Below are positions 33,313-45,324 of a stretch of 64,000 nucleotides of DNA, piece by piece (the first letter of the stretch is position 1; the number at the start of each line of letters is the position of its first letter). The notes under the pieces are model-generated. The model did no database searches. It saw only the letters and a program-made list of their open reading frames with translations, and was not told where the DNA came from. The DNA comes from Alopecurus myosuroides (lineage: Eukaryota > Streptophyta > Magnoliopsida > Poales > Poaceae), in the NCBI GenBank assembly GCA_028641055.1, contig CM054057.1:330552482-330616481 (forward strand). The letters are read 5' to 3'. The position numbers and the translations under genes are program-made.

Positions 33313-36030
33313 CTAAGTGAAGATGTATTTCAGACTCTTATGATCGGAAAAGATTTCAGTTTTGTTACCCAACAAGTATTGTCTCCATTTCTTGAGGGCA
33401 AACACAACTGCTGCCAGTTCTAGGTCATGTGTGGGATAGTTTTGCTCATGTGGGTTCAACTGACGTGAAGCATAAGCCACAACTTGACGTTCTTGCATAA
33501 GAACTGCACCCAGACCTTGGAGAGATGCATCGCAGAATATCTGGAAAGGTTTGGTAGTATCTGGGCCAACTAGAACAGGTGTGGAAGTGAGTTTAGTCTT
33601 CAAGAGATTGAAACTCTCATCACACTGTGGAGTCCAAACGAACTTCTTGTCCTTCTTTGTGAGATCAGTGAGAGGTTTGGAAATCTTGGAAAAGTTTTGG
33701 ACGAAACGACGGCAATAGCTAGCCAAGCCAAGAAAACTTCTGACTTGCTTCACCGTCTTAGGGGGTTTCCAATCAACAATTGCCCTAACCTTTTCAGGAT
33801 CAATGGCTATGCCTTTGGCAGAGATGATATGACCAAGATATGCAACTTCTGGAATCCAGAACTCACATTTAGAGAACTTGGCATATAGACGATGCTCGCG
33901 AAGTTTCATGAGAGTGAGACGAAGGTATTCTCCATGCTCTTCCTTGGATTTTGAGTAGACTAGAATGTCATCGAGATATACCACAACGAACTTGTCGAGG
34001 TATTCATGGAAGACTGAATTCATGAGTCTTGAGAACGTTGCCGGTGCATTGGTGAGACCAAAGGACATGACGGTGTATTCATATAGACCGTAACGAGTGG
34101 TGAAAGCTGTCTTAGGAATATCTTCCTTTCTGATCTTTATTTGATGGTACCCCATCCTCAAGTCCAACTTTGAGAATATTGAGGCTCCAGCAAGTTGATC
34201 AAAAAGATCATCGATACGAGGAATTGGATACTTGTTCTTGATGGTTTTCTCGTTGAGAGGACGATAGTCAACCACGAGTCTTTTTGTTTGATCCTTCTTG
34301 GCAACAAACAGAGTTGGGCAACCCCAAGCAGAGGAACTAGGCTGAATGTCACCTTTCTCCATGTACATATCGATTTGCTCCTTCAACAATTTCAGTTCAG
34401 GAGGAGCTATCTTGTATGGATGCTTAGAGATTGGAGCAGTACCTGGCTCAAGCTCGATCACGAACTCAACTGCTCTGTCCGGAGGCATCCCTGGCAACTC
34501 TTCTGGAAAGACGTCAGGGAATTCACAAACCACCAGAACATTTTCAATTGCAGGAAGGGGTTTGGCATCTAGGTTGAACAGCTGAACAGAACTTGATCCA
34601 TACGGAGAATAGACTATCTGGCCTGAAGTGTGGGAGAGAGTTATTGACTTTTGAGCACAGTCAATTTTTGCTTTGTGGGTCTTCAACCAATCCATACCCA
34701 GAATGACATCAATGTCAGAATTTCCCAGCAACATGAGTGAAGCAAGGAATATGCGACCTCCAATTAGGATCTGATTGTCCTTACTTATCTTGGATGTCAA
34801 CATTTGCGGTCCCGGAGAGTGAACAGTCATTTGATTGCTTAGCGGAACCAGAACTAGGTTGTATGCTTTTGCAAAAATCTTTGACACAAAAGAATGCGAT
34901 GCTCCAGTATCAAACAACACTTTAGCTGGAATAGAGTTTACGGGTAATATACCGAGAACGACGTCAGCAGCTTCCTCAGCTTTGTCGGCCTTGATATGGT
35001 TCACCCTCGCGGTCCTCCCGACAGGCTTGTTGTTGGAGTTGAAGGCTTTAGCCGGGGGAGCACGAACCATTGCCTGGTTGGTGTTGGGGCGAGGAGGTGG
35101 TGGAGGTAGCTGCCTCTGAGTGCACTTATCAGCGTAGTGTCCCGTCTCCTTGCATTTGTAGCAAGTGACGACACGAGGAGGACCTGGCCTTGGCTGCCCC
35201 TTCGGAACCCTCTGACCCTGCATCTGAGATGGGTTGGGTGGGCGGGGACCAAAGCCTGGAGAAGCTTGGGCATTTGGAGCCCGAGTGACAGCACCATTTG
35301 GCACCCAGATGCGGTGCTTCTGCGGAGGGGTGGTCATGTTGGAGGAGGAACCACCCTCACGCGAGTGCTTACGGGACTCCTCGAACGCCTTGCGCCCATT
35401 CTCCTCATTGAGCGCGGTGTTCACGAGCTCCACGAAGTCCTTGCGCCTGATGTTGGTGAGAGCGTACTTCAGTTCCGGGTTAAAACCTCGGCGGAACCTT
35501 GCCATCTTCTTGGCTTCAGTGGACACCTCGTCACCAGCGTATCGAGCGAGACGATTGAACTCGTTCTGGTAGCCGAGGACGTCCAGCTTGCCCTGTTTGA
35601 GAGAGCAGAATTCCTCACGCATCCTTTCCATGAGACCATCTGGGATGTGGTGCTTCAGGAAGGCATCCTTGAAACATCCCCAGGTGATAGGATAGCCAGC
35701 TCTCATGGTCTGGTAGTTCTCCCACCAGGTAGCTACCCGACCCTTCAGTAGGTAGGTGGCATACTTGACTTTATCCTCCTCAGCAACATGAGCAATCTCC
35801 AGAGCCCTGTTCATCTCCCTGATCCAGTCATCAGCATCCAGAGGCTCACGTGTTGCCACGAAAGCTCTCGGCCCCATGCTCAGAAACTCCTTGATGCTGA
35901 CTCGCGGAGCATTCTGGTTGTTGTGCTGGTTAGCCTGGATCTGGGCCATCTGAGCCACGACCTGAGTCATCTGAGTCAACAGCTCCGTGAGCGGAGGTGG
36001 TTCAGGCGGGTTGCTCCTTGTTGGCGCCAT
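33313..36030 (-). CDS. gag-protease-RT-RNase H of element D
   Basis: A single 905-codon frame starting [13 protein letters not shown]. Gag: capsid part with ATWWENYQ and [15 protein letters not shown] (residues about 90-190), and a zinc knuckle [14 protein letters not shown] (about 290). Protease: [13 protein letters not shown] (about 370). [52 protein letters not shown]. RNase [17 protein letters not shown] and [10 protein letters not shown]. It ends at TAG 33313-33315, which replaces a Gln codon; downstream RNase H and integrase follow. The start agrees with the gag N-terminus of related elements. gag and pol share one frame, as usual for this clade. Confidence 0.93.
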   Translation of the reverse strand: MAPTRSNPPEPPPLTELLTQMTQVVAQMAQIQANQHNNQNAPRVSIKEFLSMGPRAFVATREPLDADDWIREMNRALEIAHVAEEDKVKYATYLLKGRVATWWENYQTMRAGYPITWGCFKDAFLKHHIPDGLMERMREEFCSLKQGKLDVLGYQNEFNRLARYAGDEVSTEAKKMARFRRGFNPELKYALTNIRRKDFVELVNTALNEENGRKAFEESRKHSREGGSSSNMTTPPQKHRIWVPNGAVTRAPNAQASPGFGPRPPNPSQMQGQRVPKGQPRPGPPRVVTCYKCKETGHYADKCTQRQLPPPPPRPNTNQAMVRAPPAKAFNSNNKPVGRTARVNHIKADKAEEAADVVLGILPVNSIPAKVLFDTGASHSFVSKIFAKAYNLVLVPLSNQMTVHSPGPQMLTSKISKDNQILIGGRIFLASLMLLGNSDIDVILGMDWLKTHKAKIDCAQKSITLSHTSGQIVYSPYGSSSVQLFNLDAKPLPAIENVLVVCEFPDVFPEELPGMPPDRAVEFVIELEPGTAPISKHPYKIAPPELKLLKEQIDMYMEKGDIQPSSSAWGCPTLFVAKKDQTKRLVVDYRPLNEKTIKNKYPIPRIDDLFDQLAGASIFSKLDLRMGYHQIKIRKEDIPKTAFTTRYGLYEYTVMSFGLTNAPATFSRLMNSVFHEYLDKFVVVYLDDILVYSKSKEEHGEYLRLTLMKLREHRLYAKFSKCEFWIPEVAYLGHIISAKGIAIDPEKVRAIVDWKPPKTVKQVRSFLGLASYCRRFVQNFSKISKPLTDLTKKDKKFVWTPQCDESFNLLKTKLTSTPVLVGPDTTKPFQIFCDASLQGLGAVLMQERQVVAYASRQLNPHEQNYPTHDLELAAVVFALKKWRQYLLGNKTEIFSDHKSLKYIFT

Positions 36031-36240
36031 CCTGAATAGACATGCATTTTAGCACAACAATAGAAAAGGATAGACTTGGTAACCGAAAGATAGATTATTC
36101 CGACGCATGAATAGATAACCAACAGGTACATCAACACATGTTCAAATACATCAGAATATCCAACACACCAATACATGGTTCGAAAGACAAAGGATAACTA
36201 ATCATAGCTAGGAATGGATACATCGGTACTCCCATGCTCA

Positions 36241-37224
36241 TCACGCAGGACGGCGGTGAGTAGTACGACGAGAGATACGGTGAGGAGGAATCCCCCGGAA
36301 GTAGGAATGACGATGATCTACGTAGAGCGGGACTGCTCTGAGAGCAACTCTCGGTGTGGTGAAGTAGAAAGCGTCGTCTCCCTGTGCTCCAAAGCGTGGA
36401 ATCCCAGTGTAACCAGCTCCGAGGTCGAGGAGTGGACCTCTGATCGGCTCGTAACCTCCAGCATCTGGCAGTGGAAACCCAGCTGTCTGAACGAATCGTG
36501 CAAAGCGCTCGTCTCTAACAAAGTCTGTGGTATACGTAGTCAGACGAGTCAAAGCAAGATAGAGCTGCTCCCTGACTGAGGCCAACTCCTGAGACAGTGC
36601 GGAAGCAACTGCGTCACTGTGCCTCACAAACTGAGCAGTGGTGTGCAGCCTGGAGCTATCAGACTCGTAGGTATCCAGGTTGCCGTGGAGAGTGAAGTGA
36701 ACTCCCGCTGACGTGATGTAACCACGGGGGATGTGGCGATAAATAGAATCGTCAAATCCCCAGTAGTCAGCACGGAGGACGGTGAGACTCACGTACGCTG
36801 CCTGTTGCACGGCCATATCCACTGTGGAACCTACTGCCTCGTAGCGGTGGACAACGCTCCTGCCATCATCTGACAGAATGTAGACGATAGCCTGGTAGTA
36901 GGTCTGGTCAAACTCTCGCTGCTGCTCGTAGACCTGGTACACTGGTGCCCAATGGAACCCCAGATAGGTGACCATGTCTCTCAGCATCTCCGGATAACCG
37001 GCGGTGCTCTCACAGCGAGTCATCCGAACCACCTGCGGGTAGAACCTGAGATCCATCTGCAGATGATCGGGGAAGTTTTGATTAGACGCCGGTAGAGAAC
37101 TGATGTGGAAAGCAACAACAAGGTTCAACGGACGATAAGGATGTTGAAAAGAACAGGATATTGAAGCAACATCGGGAAACACGAGACCAAAAACTCCTGA
37201 GGTACTACGGAGAACCCAAAACAC
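36241..37224 (-). CDS. Leader ORF of element D with dsRNA-binding-like domain
   Basis: An intact 327-codon frame lies between primer site and gag, about 210 bp ahead of gag. The likely start is the ATG near 37056 (MDLRFYPQVVRMTRCES), preceded by CTGCAG that could be a splice acceptor; the longer frame starts at 37224. Residues of the pattern PEMLRDMVTYLG, APVYQVYEQ, YYQAIVYILSDDG and VDMAVQQAAYVSL follow the helix-strand-strand-strand-helix plan of double-stranded-RNA-binding domains, including the closing AxxxAA helix. A helical region follows (ALSQELASVREQL), then a Pro/Arg-rich tail. I do not recognise the family. A role in RNA handling or in countering host silencing is only a guess. Confidence 0.7.
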   Translation of the reverse strand: MFWVLRSTSGVFGLVFPDVASISCSFQHPYRPLNLVVAFHISSLPASNQNFPDHLQMDLRFYPQVVRMTRCESTAGYPEMLRDMVTYLGFHWAPVYQVYEQQREFDQTYYQAIVYILSDDGRSVVHRYEAVGSTVDMAVQQAAYVSLTVLRADYWGFDDSIYRHIPRGYITSAGVHFTLHGNLDTYESDSSRLHTTAQFVRHSDAVASALSQELASVREQLYLALTRLTTYTTDFVRDERFARFVQTAGFPLPDAGGYEPIRGPLLDLGAGYTGIPRFGAQGDDAFYFTTPRVALRAVPLYVDHRHSYFRGIPPHRISRRTTHRRPA

Positions 37225-37420
37225 GTGAAATCCTAACTTGAAAGTTTAGGTGAGAACAGAAAACAACGTTGCACTTCCTTACCAGAAAAGGGTGGGTGGG
37301 TGGGGAAAGAAGAAAAATGGCAGAATTCCTACTCTCACGTTTCATTTTTTTTCCTATATAGCTACAAAATAGTTTCTAGACTCAACTGCGACCAGTAAAA
37401 AGGGATCCTACAGGCAGACA

Positions 37421-37433
37421 GGCTCTGATACCA
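37421..37433 (-). other. Primer binding site of element D (initiator-Met type)
   Basis: On the minus strand TGGTATCAGAGCC begins two bases after the 5' LTR end. It is complementary to the plant initiator-Met tRNA 3' end. Confidence 0.93.
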
Positions 37434-37435
37434 TT

Positions 37436-40400
37436 TGTCGCACCCAGACTTCTAGAGGATACTCACCGTACGAACTGAACAGTATTATGATGGGATTACG
37501 GGGCTTTCCGGCACCCGCGTCCTCTTACGAGTAGGCCAACACTTATGTGTGACAACGCATCGCTACTGCTCACCGTCGATGTAAACTATCCTGTAGGAAT
37601 CAGGTCACTACCATTGACGTACTTCATACCATACACACATGGTACGTCAACGGCTTTGAACAAAAGGATAACACAACATGCCTCTACGACACAAAAGATT
37701 GAAATAAGTTGCAAATGGCCCTCACTAGGGCAGAGATAGCAAATACAATCATCCAGAGGACACATGTCCCAACATAGCATCATTACATCTCAGCGGAAGC
37801 ATTCAACGGGGTCTGAGTACAGAAAAATCCAAATAGGCTTAAGAAGCCGGAAACTGAAATAAAGACGGAGCCCATCCACGATGTCTCGGATCCTGCCCGG
37901 GTCCGCTAACTACTCGTCAGCAGCCTCGTCAAACTCCACGTAGTAGCCGTCACCTGGATCCTCGTAAGCGTAGTCTGCGGAAACCACAGCCCCAAAGGGG
38001 TCAGTACATAGACGTACTGGCAAGCAAGACTCACAGTTCACCAAAGTATAGCCCGTCAACACAAGCACAGATGACTTGGGTTCAACGGAATGAAGGGGAT
38101 ATATAAGATGCTGCAACTGGCTGCGCTAACCAACTACAGAGATTCTATCACTTCCAACTATCAGAACGGGATAAGATCGAGTGTTGTAACCAACTGAAAG
38201 ATAACATGAAACAAACCCATCCTGGATCTCGCCCCTTATCCAAAGAAGCAATCCGAGGATAACTCACACGGTTGGATTAAGATGAAACAAGTTATTGTGA
38301 CAATAGTCCTATTACTAGTCAAATTGATAATCATGGGGTGTGAGATTATGAATCATTAGGTTTAAGTTGTCCTGAGTACTTGTTAGCCAGTACTTTCACC
38401 AAGTTAACCATAACCGCGGAAAACACGGCTTCTCGAGAAGATTATCCCTGAAGGGTTGCACCAATTTGGCCGTACACGTATGAATAACCCGCCAGATGGG
38501 ATGCCTCCCACCAAGCGGGGCACTCAACACAACTCAACTCTTCTTCGCATCAAGCCCAAAGCACCTTGGGCGCACGGCTAATCGAGCCCAGAAGAAAATG
38601 GACCCTCATAGCACTCTAAGAACGTGTCCCCCTATATGCCGACTACAAAAGTTCCACCCTGCGCTGGGCTCGCAAAAACATGCATGCGGAAAATAGAAAG
38701 CACGAACTAAATGAGATGATTTGGACGAGATGCGAATCGAATCAAATTGAGGGGGGCGCCCATACTCGCTTCCCACATGCGGGTAGTGCGCTCATCATGG
38801 ATCAGTAGACAAGACCCTTTTCCTATTAGGGTCGACACTAGCAGGCCTCAAAACCACACAGGGCCTCCTGCCGGTGCCTTATCATCAAATTATTATTAAG
38901 TAATAACATTAGCATGATTGATTGATTGATTAAACATCGAGCCCCCAGAACATAATGAAAATCTAGTAACTGAAAGTAACGGGTAACAGACTCGAGCAAA
39001 ACAACCTAAGCATGCTAGTAAGACACTGGCTCAATCAATAGGGTTGTAGGAGTGGTGGTGAGGCAATATCAGGGTTAAAGGATTCATGTGATAGGTTCGT
39101 AACAGAAACAACTACCACTAAGGCTAGCAAGAATAGACAACGGAAAGTATCGGTAACCAGGGTTGAAAGGAACACAATGGTTCATGTGAGTGATAACTTG
39201 CCTGCGAACTCAGCAGCCTGGTACTGAGCTAGATCCTCAGAAGGGGTGCTGTAAAGATCGTCTGTCTCAACGTCGTCGTCTATTCGAGAAGAAGCAAACA
39301 AACAAAACAGGAATGTAAACAATCATTATCATGGCATTGTGCACAATCAAGATGATGCATGACAAGTTAATGGTTGCATCAAAATAAACTAGCTAACATG
39401 ATGACACAATTTAAATGGACCCCTATGCTATTTTGAGTGGCATATGGGAAAGGGTCCATAATTAAGTGGAACAAATGATTTACCATTAATTATTATGTGA
39501 AAGTTGTTAGCATGATGCATGCATGATGGTAACAACAAAATAACAACACATAACAATAATAGATGCAAGTAATAAAAGGATTGAACAAGTTTTGGAAATC
39601 ATTTATTAAGGTTGGAAAGTTTGGTTACTTAAACATGTCACACAAGCAATTATTGTTTTCATCAATTTAAAGTGTGCAAAACAATTAACAAAATTTATAT
39701 TTGAAAAGAACATCAAATTTTAGTTGGATTACATGTTTCAAATATTGAAATTTGAATTAGGATGAATTTATTATGAATTACACAATATTGAACAAGTTTT
39801 AATTGAATTTTAAACAAGTGTGAATTTTATTTGAATTTTATTTGTTCAAATCATAAATTCAATTTCACATTTGAAAAGTTCACACTTTGATGGTTTGAAA
39901 ACATATTTTGCATGTTCAAAAATATTTTATTTTGAGTAAGTTATGATTTTTATCAAATTTAAATGAATTAAACAAGTATTAAATTATTTAGGCAATTTAA
40001 ATTATTCAAACAATGAAACAAATTTTATATTTGAATAGGATATTCAAAATGGTATGAAAAACATATTTTATTTGCCTTATTTGGAATTAGTATGAATTAT
40101 TTATGAATTGTTGCAAATTACATTTGAATTATTCAAATTTGAATTTTAAATGTATTTGGAATATTCAAAACAGTACACATTTGGAATAATTGGATAGACA
40201 ATTAAATTTGGAGCAATAAACATATAAAACTTTTATTTATTGGACTTATAGATTAAAAGTTATTAATTTTTAAAGTTTAGTGTTTTATTCTGCCATTTAA
40301 AAGAAATAGAAAATAACAGAAAACATTTTAAACTCTTGTTACGGGCCAGCACCCTAGCCGCAGCCACTGCAGGGTGGGCCACGGGCCCTGGTGTGCTGGC

Positions 40401-42061
40401 GTGGCGAGTGAGAGGCTGACAGGGGGCCCTCCCTGACAGCGCTCGGCTGCAAAAAGTTGGGAATAATCCCGGGGATGCGAGGGATCGAACCCGCGATCCC
40501 CCTGTGCGCGCTCTGTTCCCTGAACCAGTACGGCTGTTGCGTTTCGTTGTCAGGTAACCGATGCGCAGCGAGGAAGAGGTGTTGGGAGTGGATCTGAAAC
40601 TTTAACTGAACCTCAAATCCCTCTGCGACTGACAGAACGCGCGGCTCGCCGGCGGCGATCTCGTGGCCGTGCTGTGCCGTGGATGGATGTGATGAGGACG
40701 TGCACGGAGCTATGGCAGTGATGCGAGCAAGAGGCAGAGAGGAGGAGGGGACGGTGGCGCGCTCATCGTGGGGCGTCGAGGAAGCAGGAGGTTGAGGTGG
40801 CGCGGCCGGCGGCGATGACGGAGACGGCGGCGTGATTCCAGCCACTCCCCGTGCTCCCGCAGGTGTCCAAAAGGGAGAGCAGTTGGTGGCGAGCTGGTTC
40901 CAGTGCTTAGCGGGGGTAGGTGGTGGCTACAGTGGTGGCGATCGACGGGGGTTCAGAGGCTCGCCGTCGGCGAGGTGGATACAGAGAGGTGGGCGGCGAC
41001 AGAGAGAAAGGATTGGCGGCGCGGCGCGGGGAGCGAGGATGGCTAGGGCTAGGGCACGGCGCCAGGGGCCTAGGGGGGTATTTATGGAGTGCGGGGGAGC
41101 TCCCTGGCCGTCGAGCGCCGCCGTACGCCGACGTGGCGGCCTCGGATGGCTGCCGTACTTCAAACAGAACGCGTGCACGCTTTTTGAAGCGGTACGCGCT
41201 CGGTAGGCGGGCTGGGCTGCGCGCGCTGTAGGCTTAGGTGGGCTGGGTTTGTTAGCTGACGCGCGCGCGCTGTAGTTTTCTCTTTTTATTTTTCTGTTTT
41301 ACTTTTTTTTTTGCTAAAAACAGATTTGGAAGAATTTGATAGGGTTTCTAATTTTAAAAACTTAGAGAAAATTCATGGGACCATGTTAGCTCAAAAGCTA
41401 ACAGTTGGCAAAAAGGTTTTTGAAAATTCAAACTTTTACATTGCTGTTTGGAAAATAAGCCAACTTGGATGATTTTTGAATATTTAAATTGATTAATGAA
41501 ATCAACCTTTTAATAAGGTGACCCAAAGGAATTAATTGGAAACAAGGAATGAGAGAAAGTTTTGGTTATTATTTTTATAGTTTCAAATTGGTTCTGTTTG
41601 AAAATATTTGATTTGAATTGGAATATTTTGTTAATTAATATAGAAACAACAACTTAATAGGGTGAACCCTATTATTAGTTGGATTAGAATTATTGGAATG
41701 GTTTGATATTTTATAATTTCCAAATGGGGTGTTGTTGAATTTGAGTTTGAGTTTGAAAACAATTTGGGAATTATTTATTTGAAATAAAAGCACCATTTTA
41801 TCAAGTGATCCATAATGAGAAGTATGACAACAAATAGATGGTTTTTATTTGTGATTTTTATTTCAAATGTTGTAACAGAGCAAGTATGAAAATAACCATT
41901 TGAAATTGTTTGAGTTTGATTATGAACACAAGGTAAAACAGTTGCAAAACAAATAGTAACAAATGCAAACAAATAATTAAACATGATGACATGATGCAAT
42001 ACTTGAATGAAAACAATAAATCAAACATTCTAGGGGAATATTTCATACTTGGGATGTTACA
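37436..42061 (-). repeat. 5' LTR of element D
   Basis: 4626 bp; this copy keeps the normal TGT...ACA ends. Differences from the 3' LTR are scattered single bases (by eye roughly 20-25 in 4.6 kb, about half a percent). It is the promoter LTR for the element. Confidence 0.93.
41079..41087 (-). promoter_or_regulatory. TATA box of D 5' LTR
   Basis: On the minus strand CTCCATAAATACCCCCC is followed by CCCTAGCCCTAGCCATCC and a CT-rich leader, a classic plant core-promoter layout. The same box lies at 30621-30629 in the 3' LTR. It sits inside the GC-rich core. Confidence 0.75.
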
Positions 42062-44364
42062 TCAACCTGGAGGAGTTCGTTGGTTTTCGCCAACATCTCC
42101 TCCGTCCGGGTCACGTAAGCCTGAAAAAACAGACAAGGAAAAATCAGTCGGCTGCAGGGTAAAAACCGAGTATGGAAGGTTATACAGCTATGGAAGTACC
42201 GAGTAAATTATATACAGTTCACTCGGAACTTGGGGACTAGATGAGTATGTAAATAATACCGGTTAAGTTACCTGATGCTTAGCCGCTAGAGACTCGATAA
42301 TATCTTTTTCACTGGCTTCCAGAGAATAATATTCCTCCAGCATCCCTTCAAAATCAAGGCCACTGAGTCTCGGCCTGGAGGAGCTAGGGTTCTGATTACC
42401 CGGTGGCGGGGTCCTCTCCTTCTTGAGCGGGCCGACTCTGGACGCCTGGGTGTTAGGAGCAGGAGCTGCCCTCTGCGTTCCCAGATACTCGACGTGTGGG
42501 CAGGGGGAACTCGGTTCTTGGGACAACTGTGTCATCCAGCTCTTCTTCTTCACCAGATGCGGGCTTGGTAGCGCTCTCCGGGTCTTCCATGGCCGGGTTA
42601 TCAACGAACATGTCCTCCTGGTCACTAAGTGTAACCTTGGCTCTGAGGAAAGAAAAAGAAAAAGTTAGTAAGTAATAGACGGAAGACATGGAAAATAAAG
42701 GTATAGTGGCTAGTAAGGGAAGCGAATTACACAGTATTCACGACAAAGTCGGTTGGGAGATCATTGCTGGACCCGGAAGATGCTGGTAAAGAATCAGAAA
42801 GTGAGACTCGGAGCTGTCCGGCTAATGGATGACTCGGAGAAGGATATTTTTGAGGTATATGGGTAGGATAAGTTGGAGGAGTACCGGCTCGGCGAGCGGG
42901 CGACATGGGGATACCCGGGTTAAGAGGATCGTCACCCGGAGAAGTCCGGGTTGCCCGTCATTTGGCTGGGGTTGCCTCCTTCATAGATGATGTAGTGGTT
43001 AGATGCCTGTTAAGTTCGCACATATTGGCATAGGAGTATGGCTTGGAGGTCATGGAGGAGTATGGCACCTTGAAAGTGATTCTTCTGGTTTTCCTCTTCG
43101 CCCCAACCTTAGCTTCCGGCTCTGCCTCGCTCTCTTCTGATGGAGAGCCGTCCTTGTCATCTAGCGCTGGTGATTGAGGGGCATTGCCGGAAGGAGGAGA
43201 AGTTTGGTCTAATAGGCTAACAAAGTATTTATTGAGCAGAGACCCGGAATTACCTTCATCGCTATCAGTCGGTTCTTCCTCCTCCTCCGAGTTTTCAGAA
43301 GGGGGAGGGGTGACAATCTTCCAGAACGCGCCAGTTTCCTGAGTAAGAAACATAGAGATAAAAGTTAGTATGTGTACATGAGAAATATCAGTCGGAATAA
43401 AGGGTGATAGCCGGTTCTTACTGGAGGAGCCGGGTTAGAGCGCGTAAAAGGGCTGAGTCCGGAGATGCTTTTGATGACATCAACTTTCTCAGCCAGGAAG
43501 TTCTTCATGGCCTTGTTTACGTCTGCGGCCGGGTATGATTTCTCTGAGTATCGGAGAGAATCGGTAAGGTGGTCGGAGTACTCGCAGATGAGCTTGGGGC
43601 GAACGCTATTTGGCTGGATTCGGCAGCTAACCCAGGTTTTTATTAATTTTAGCCCGATAAGACCCTGGGCTGATAGCACGGCGAGTTTGTGGAGGAGGGG
43701 CTGGATAGACTTTCTATCGGCCTCAGGTGCAAAGGAGTTTAGGTTATCAGAAAGAGATAAGGTATCATCAGAGAAACCCGACAAAGGCTTTTCGCCGGGT
43801 GAGGATGTGTCTCGGCAGTAGAAAAAGGTCTTCTGCCAGTGCTTCACATGAGTGTGAAGACTGAGAGTCGGCATTAGAGAATTTTTACGTCTCTGAATCG
43901 AAACCCCTCCACAAACTAGGAGGGGCCCGTCCGTGCTCTCCTGACAGGGTTTGCATTGAAACAACTCCAAGAACAAAGCAAGGTTTGGGGGAACGCAGAG
44001 ATAGGCTTCACAGAGGACTATGAAGTGGCAAATATTTAACATTCAGTTCGGGCCAATATCAAAAACCCGGAGCTTATAGTGGTCCAAAAGATCTCGGAAA
44101 AAAGGGTGACCCGGGGGGCGGAAACCCCGGATCACGTGCTCAAGGAAGATAACTACCTCATCTGGGCTAGGAGAAGGCCGGGTTTCCTCACCCGGAGTCC
44201 TCCAATGGATGTCGACTCAGCGGGTAAAACCCCAGACTCGGCTAGCTCGCCGAGTTTCGCCTTGGTAACAGTCGATTTCGCCCAGTTGGCGGAAATCGAA
44301 TGACCCGACTTTTGCTTCGAAGCCGGGTTTTTGCCCTTCAGCTTGGCGGTAGCTTTGGGTGCTA
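42062..44364 (-). pseudogene. aORF of element B, 5' exons
   Basis: This is the first part of B's antisense gene. Exons read right to left: about 44364-43422, 43338-43069, an exon ending near 42760, about 42650-42270, and 42119 to the D insertion. The first exon keeps the Transposase_28-like region better than A does (LALFLELFQCKPCQ, HVKHWQKTFFYCRD, YPAADVNKAMKNFLAEKVDV). Next comes an acidic Ser/Pro-rich exon (ENSEEEEEPTDSDEG). The start codon position reads ATA where A has ATG, and at least one stop follows in the first exon. The gene continues at 26977-26070. Function unknown. Confidence 0.75.
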
Positions 44365-44651
44365 TGGAGTATAAATCTAGACGAAGTTAAATGCAAGTGA
44401 GTATAGATCCAAAACTTAAGGGTAAGGCGTCTAGTGATGCAGCAAGAAAAGAGAGATAATAGCTAAAGTGCTTGCAAGGGACACGGGAATAGATCTAGAT
44501 AAGGACGATTGCGAAAGATATGAGATTGGAAATTGCGAAAACACATCTAGCTAGTGGAGTGATGGCGGAGAAGTGTAGATGAAATTCAAGCCAAATTCCA
44601 ATGTAAGATTTGAAAGAATAAGATCCAGATCTGAAGGTCAAAAGAACTCAC

Positions 44652-44926
44652 CGGAGTGATCCGTTGGCGGAGATATGCGCGGCGGCGGCGATTCGTGGAA
44701 GGCGGTGCGTGCTGTGGCGGCGATTCGTTGGTGAAAGTGGCCTGTCCCGAGAGCTCCGATGACGCGGGCGGCGACCGGCGGCGAGCCTGGTGGCGCTGGC
44801 GTGGCCCTGGCGGCTAAGCGCTCGGTCTTGGGCTTGTGGACGCGGGGGCAGAGCGGGAGGAAGAAGACGAAGGAGAAATGGCCGTTTGAAAATTTTAGGG
44901 TTGACCCCCCGGGGCCAATTTATAGG
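44652..44926 (-). promoter_or_regulatory. Promoter and leader exon of the B aORF
   Basis: On the minus strand CCTATAAATT (44926-44917) is followed by TCCTTCGTCTTCTTCCTCCC, a TC-rich plant leader, then a GCCGCC-rich stretch and a CCG/GTGAGT donor at 44651. A leader intron runs to a CTAG acceptor near 44377, just before the start-codon position. This gives the antisense gene its own Pol II promoter inside the element, independent of the LTR. Confidence 0.65.
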
Positions 44927-45324
44927 CGCGGGGAAACCCTAGGGTTTGAGCGGTAAGTTGAACAATTTTCGGAAAAGATTGATCCGGCCCGGGAATTTGG
45001 GGATAAGGATCGGGGTAATTATTGCGAGATATCCGGATAAGATTGAGTCGATTGAGTGAGTCGGATTTAAGGTGTATTACTCGGACTGGCCGATAGAGAT
45101 ATGAATGCCGGGTCATGTCATGTTTCCTTGGAGTGTTAACCCGGGAAATGATGCCTTGGCTCGGGGGAAACCGGGTTATTATATGGACCGCCCAAAGAGC
45201 AGGCCTGGCTATAGTTAAAGCACTCTAACCCGGTATATTATTAATTTGAATTTTTATTGTTTTGCAGGGAATAGCGTGCGCTTCATGGTTGATCCCAAGA
45301 TGCCCAAGCTATTATGGGGACTAC
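44927..45324. other. Segment between the aORF promoter and the 3' LTR of B
   Basis: No gene. It ends in GCTATTATGGGGACTACC directly before the LTR, which serves as the likely polypurine tract of B (about 45310-45324). CCGAGT/ACCCGG-type hexamers are frequent. Upstream control elements of the aORF may lie here. Confidence 0.5.

Larger units (their letters stand above)
26978..42061 (-). mobile_element. Element D: Tekay/Del-like chromovirus (Ty3/gypsy)
   Basis: Two 4.6-kb LTRs flank a 5.8-kb interior with a leader ORF, gag, protease, RT, RNase H, integrase and chromodomain on the minus strand. The target duplication is perfect: TCAAC at 26973-26977 and 42062-42066. It lies inside an exon of B's aORF. 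The C-terminal chromodomain, the CCHC gag and the initiator-Met primer site place it among chromoviruses; very long LTRs suggest the Tekay/Del clade. Only one stop and one 1-bp deletion are seen in gag-pol, so it is young. Confidence 0.93.
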
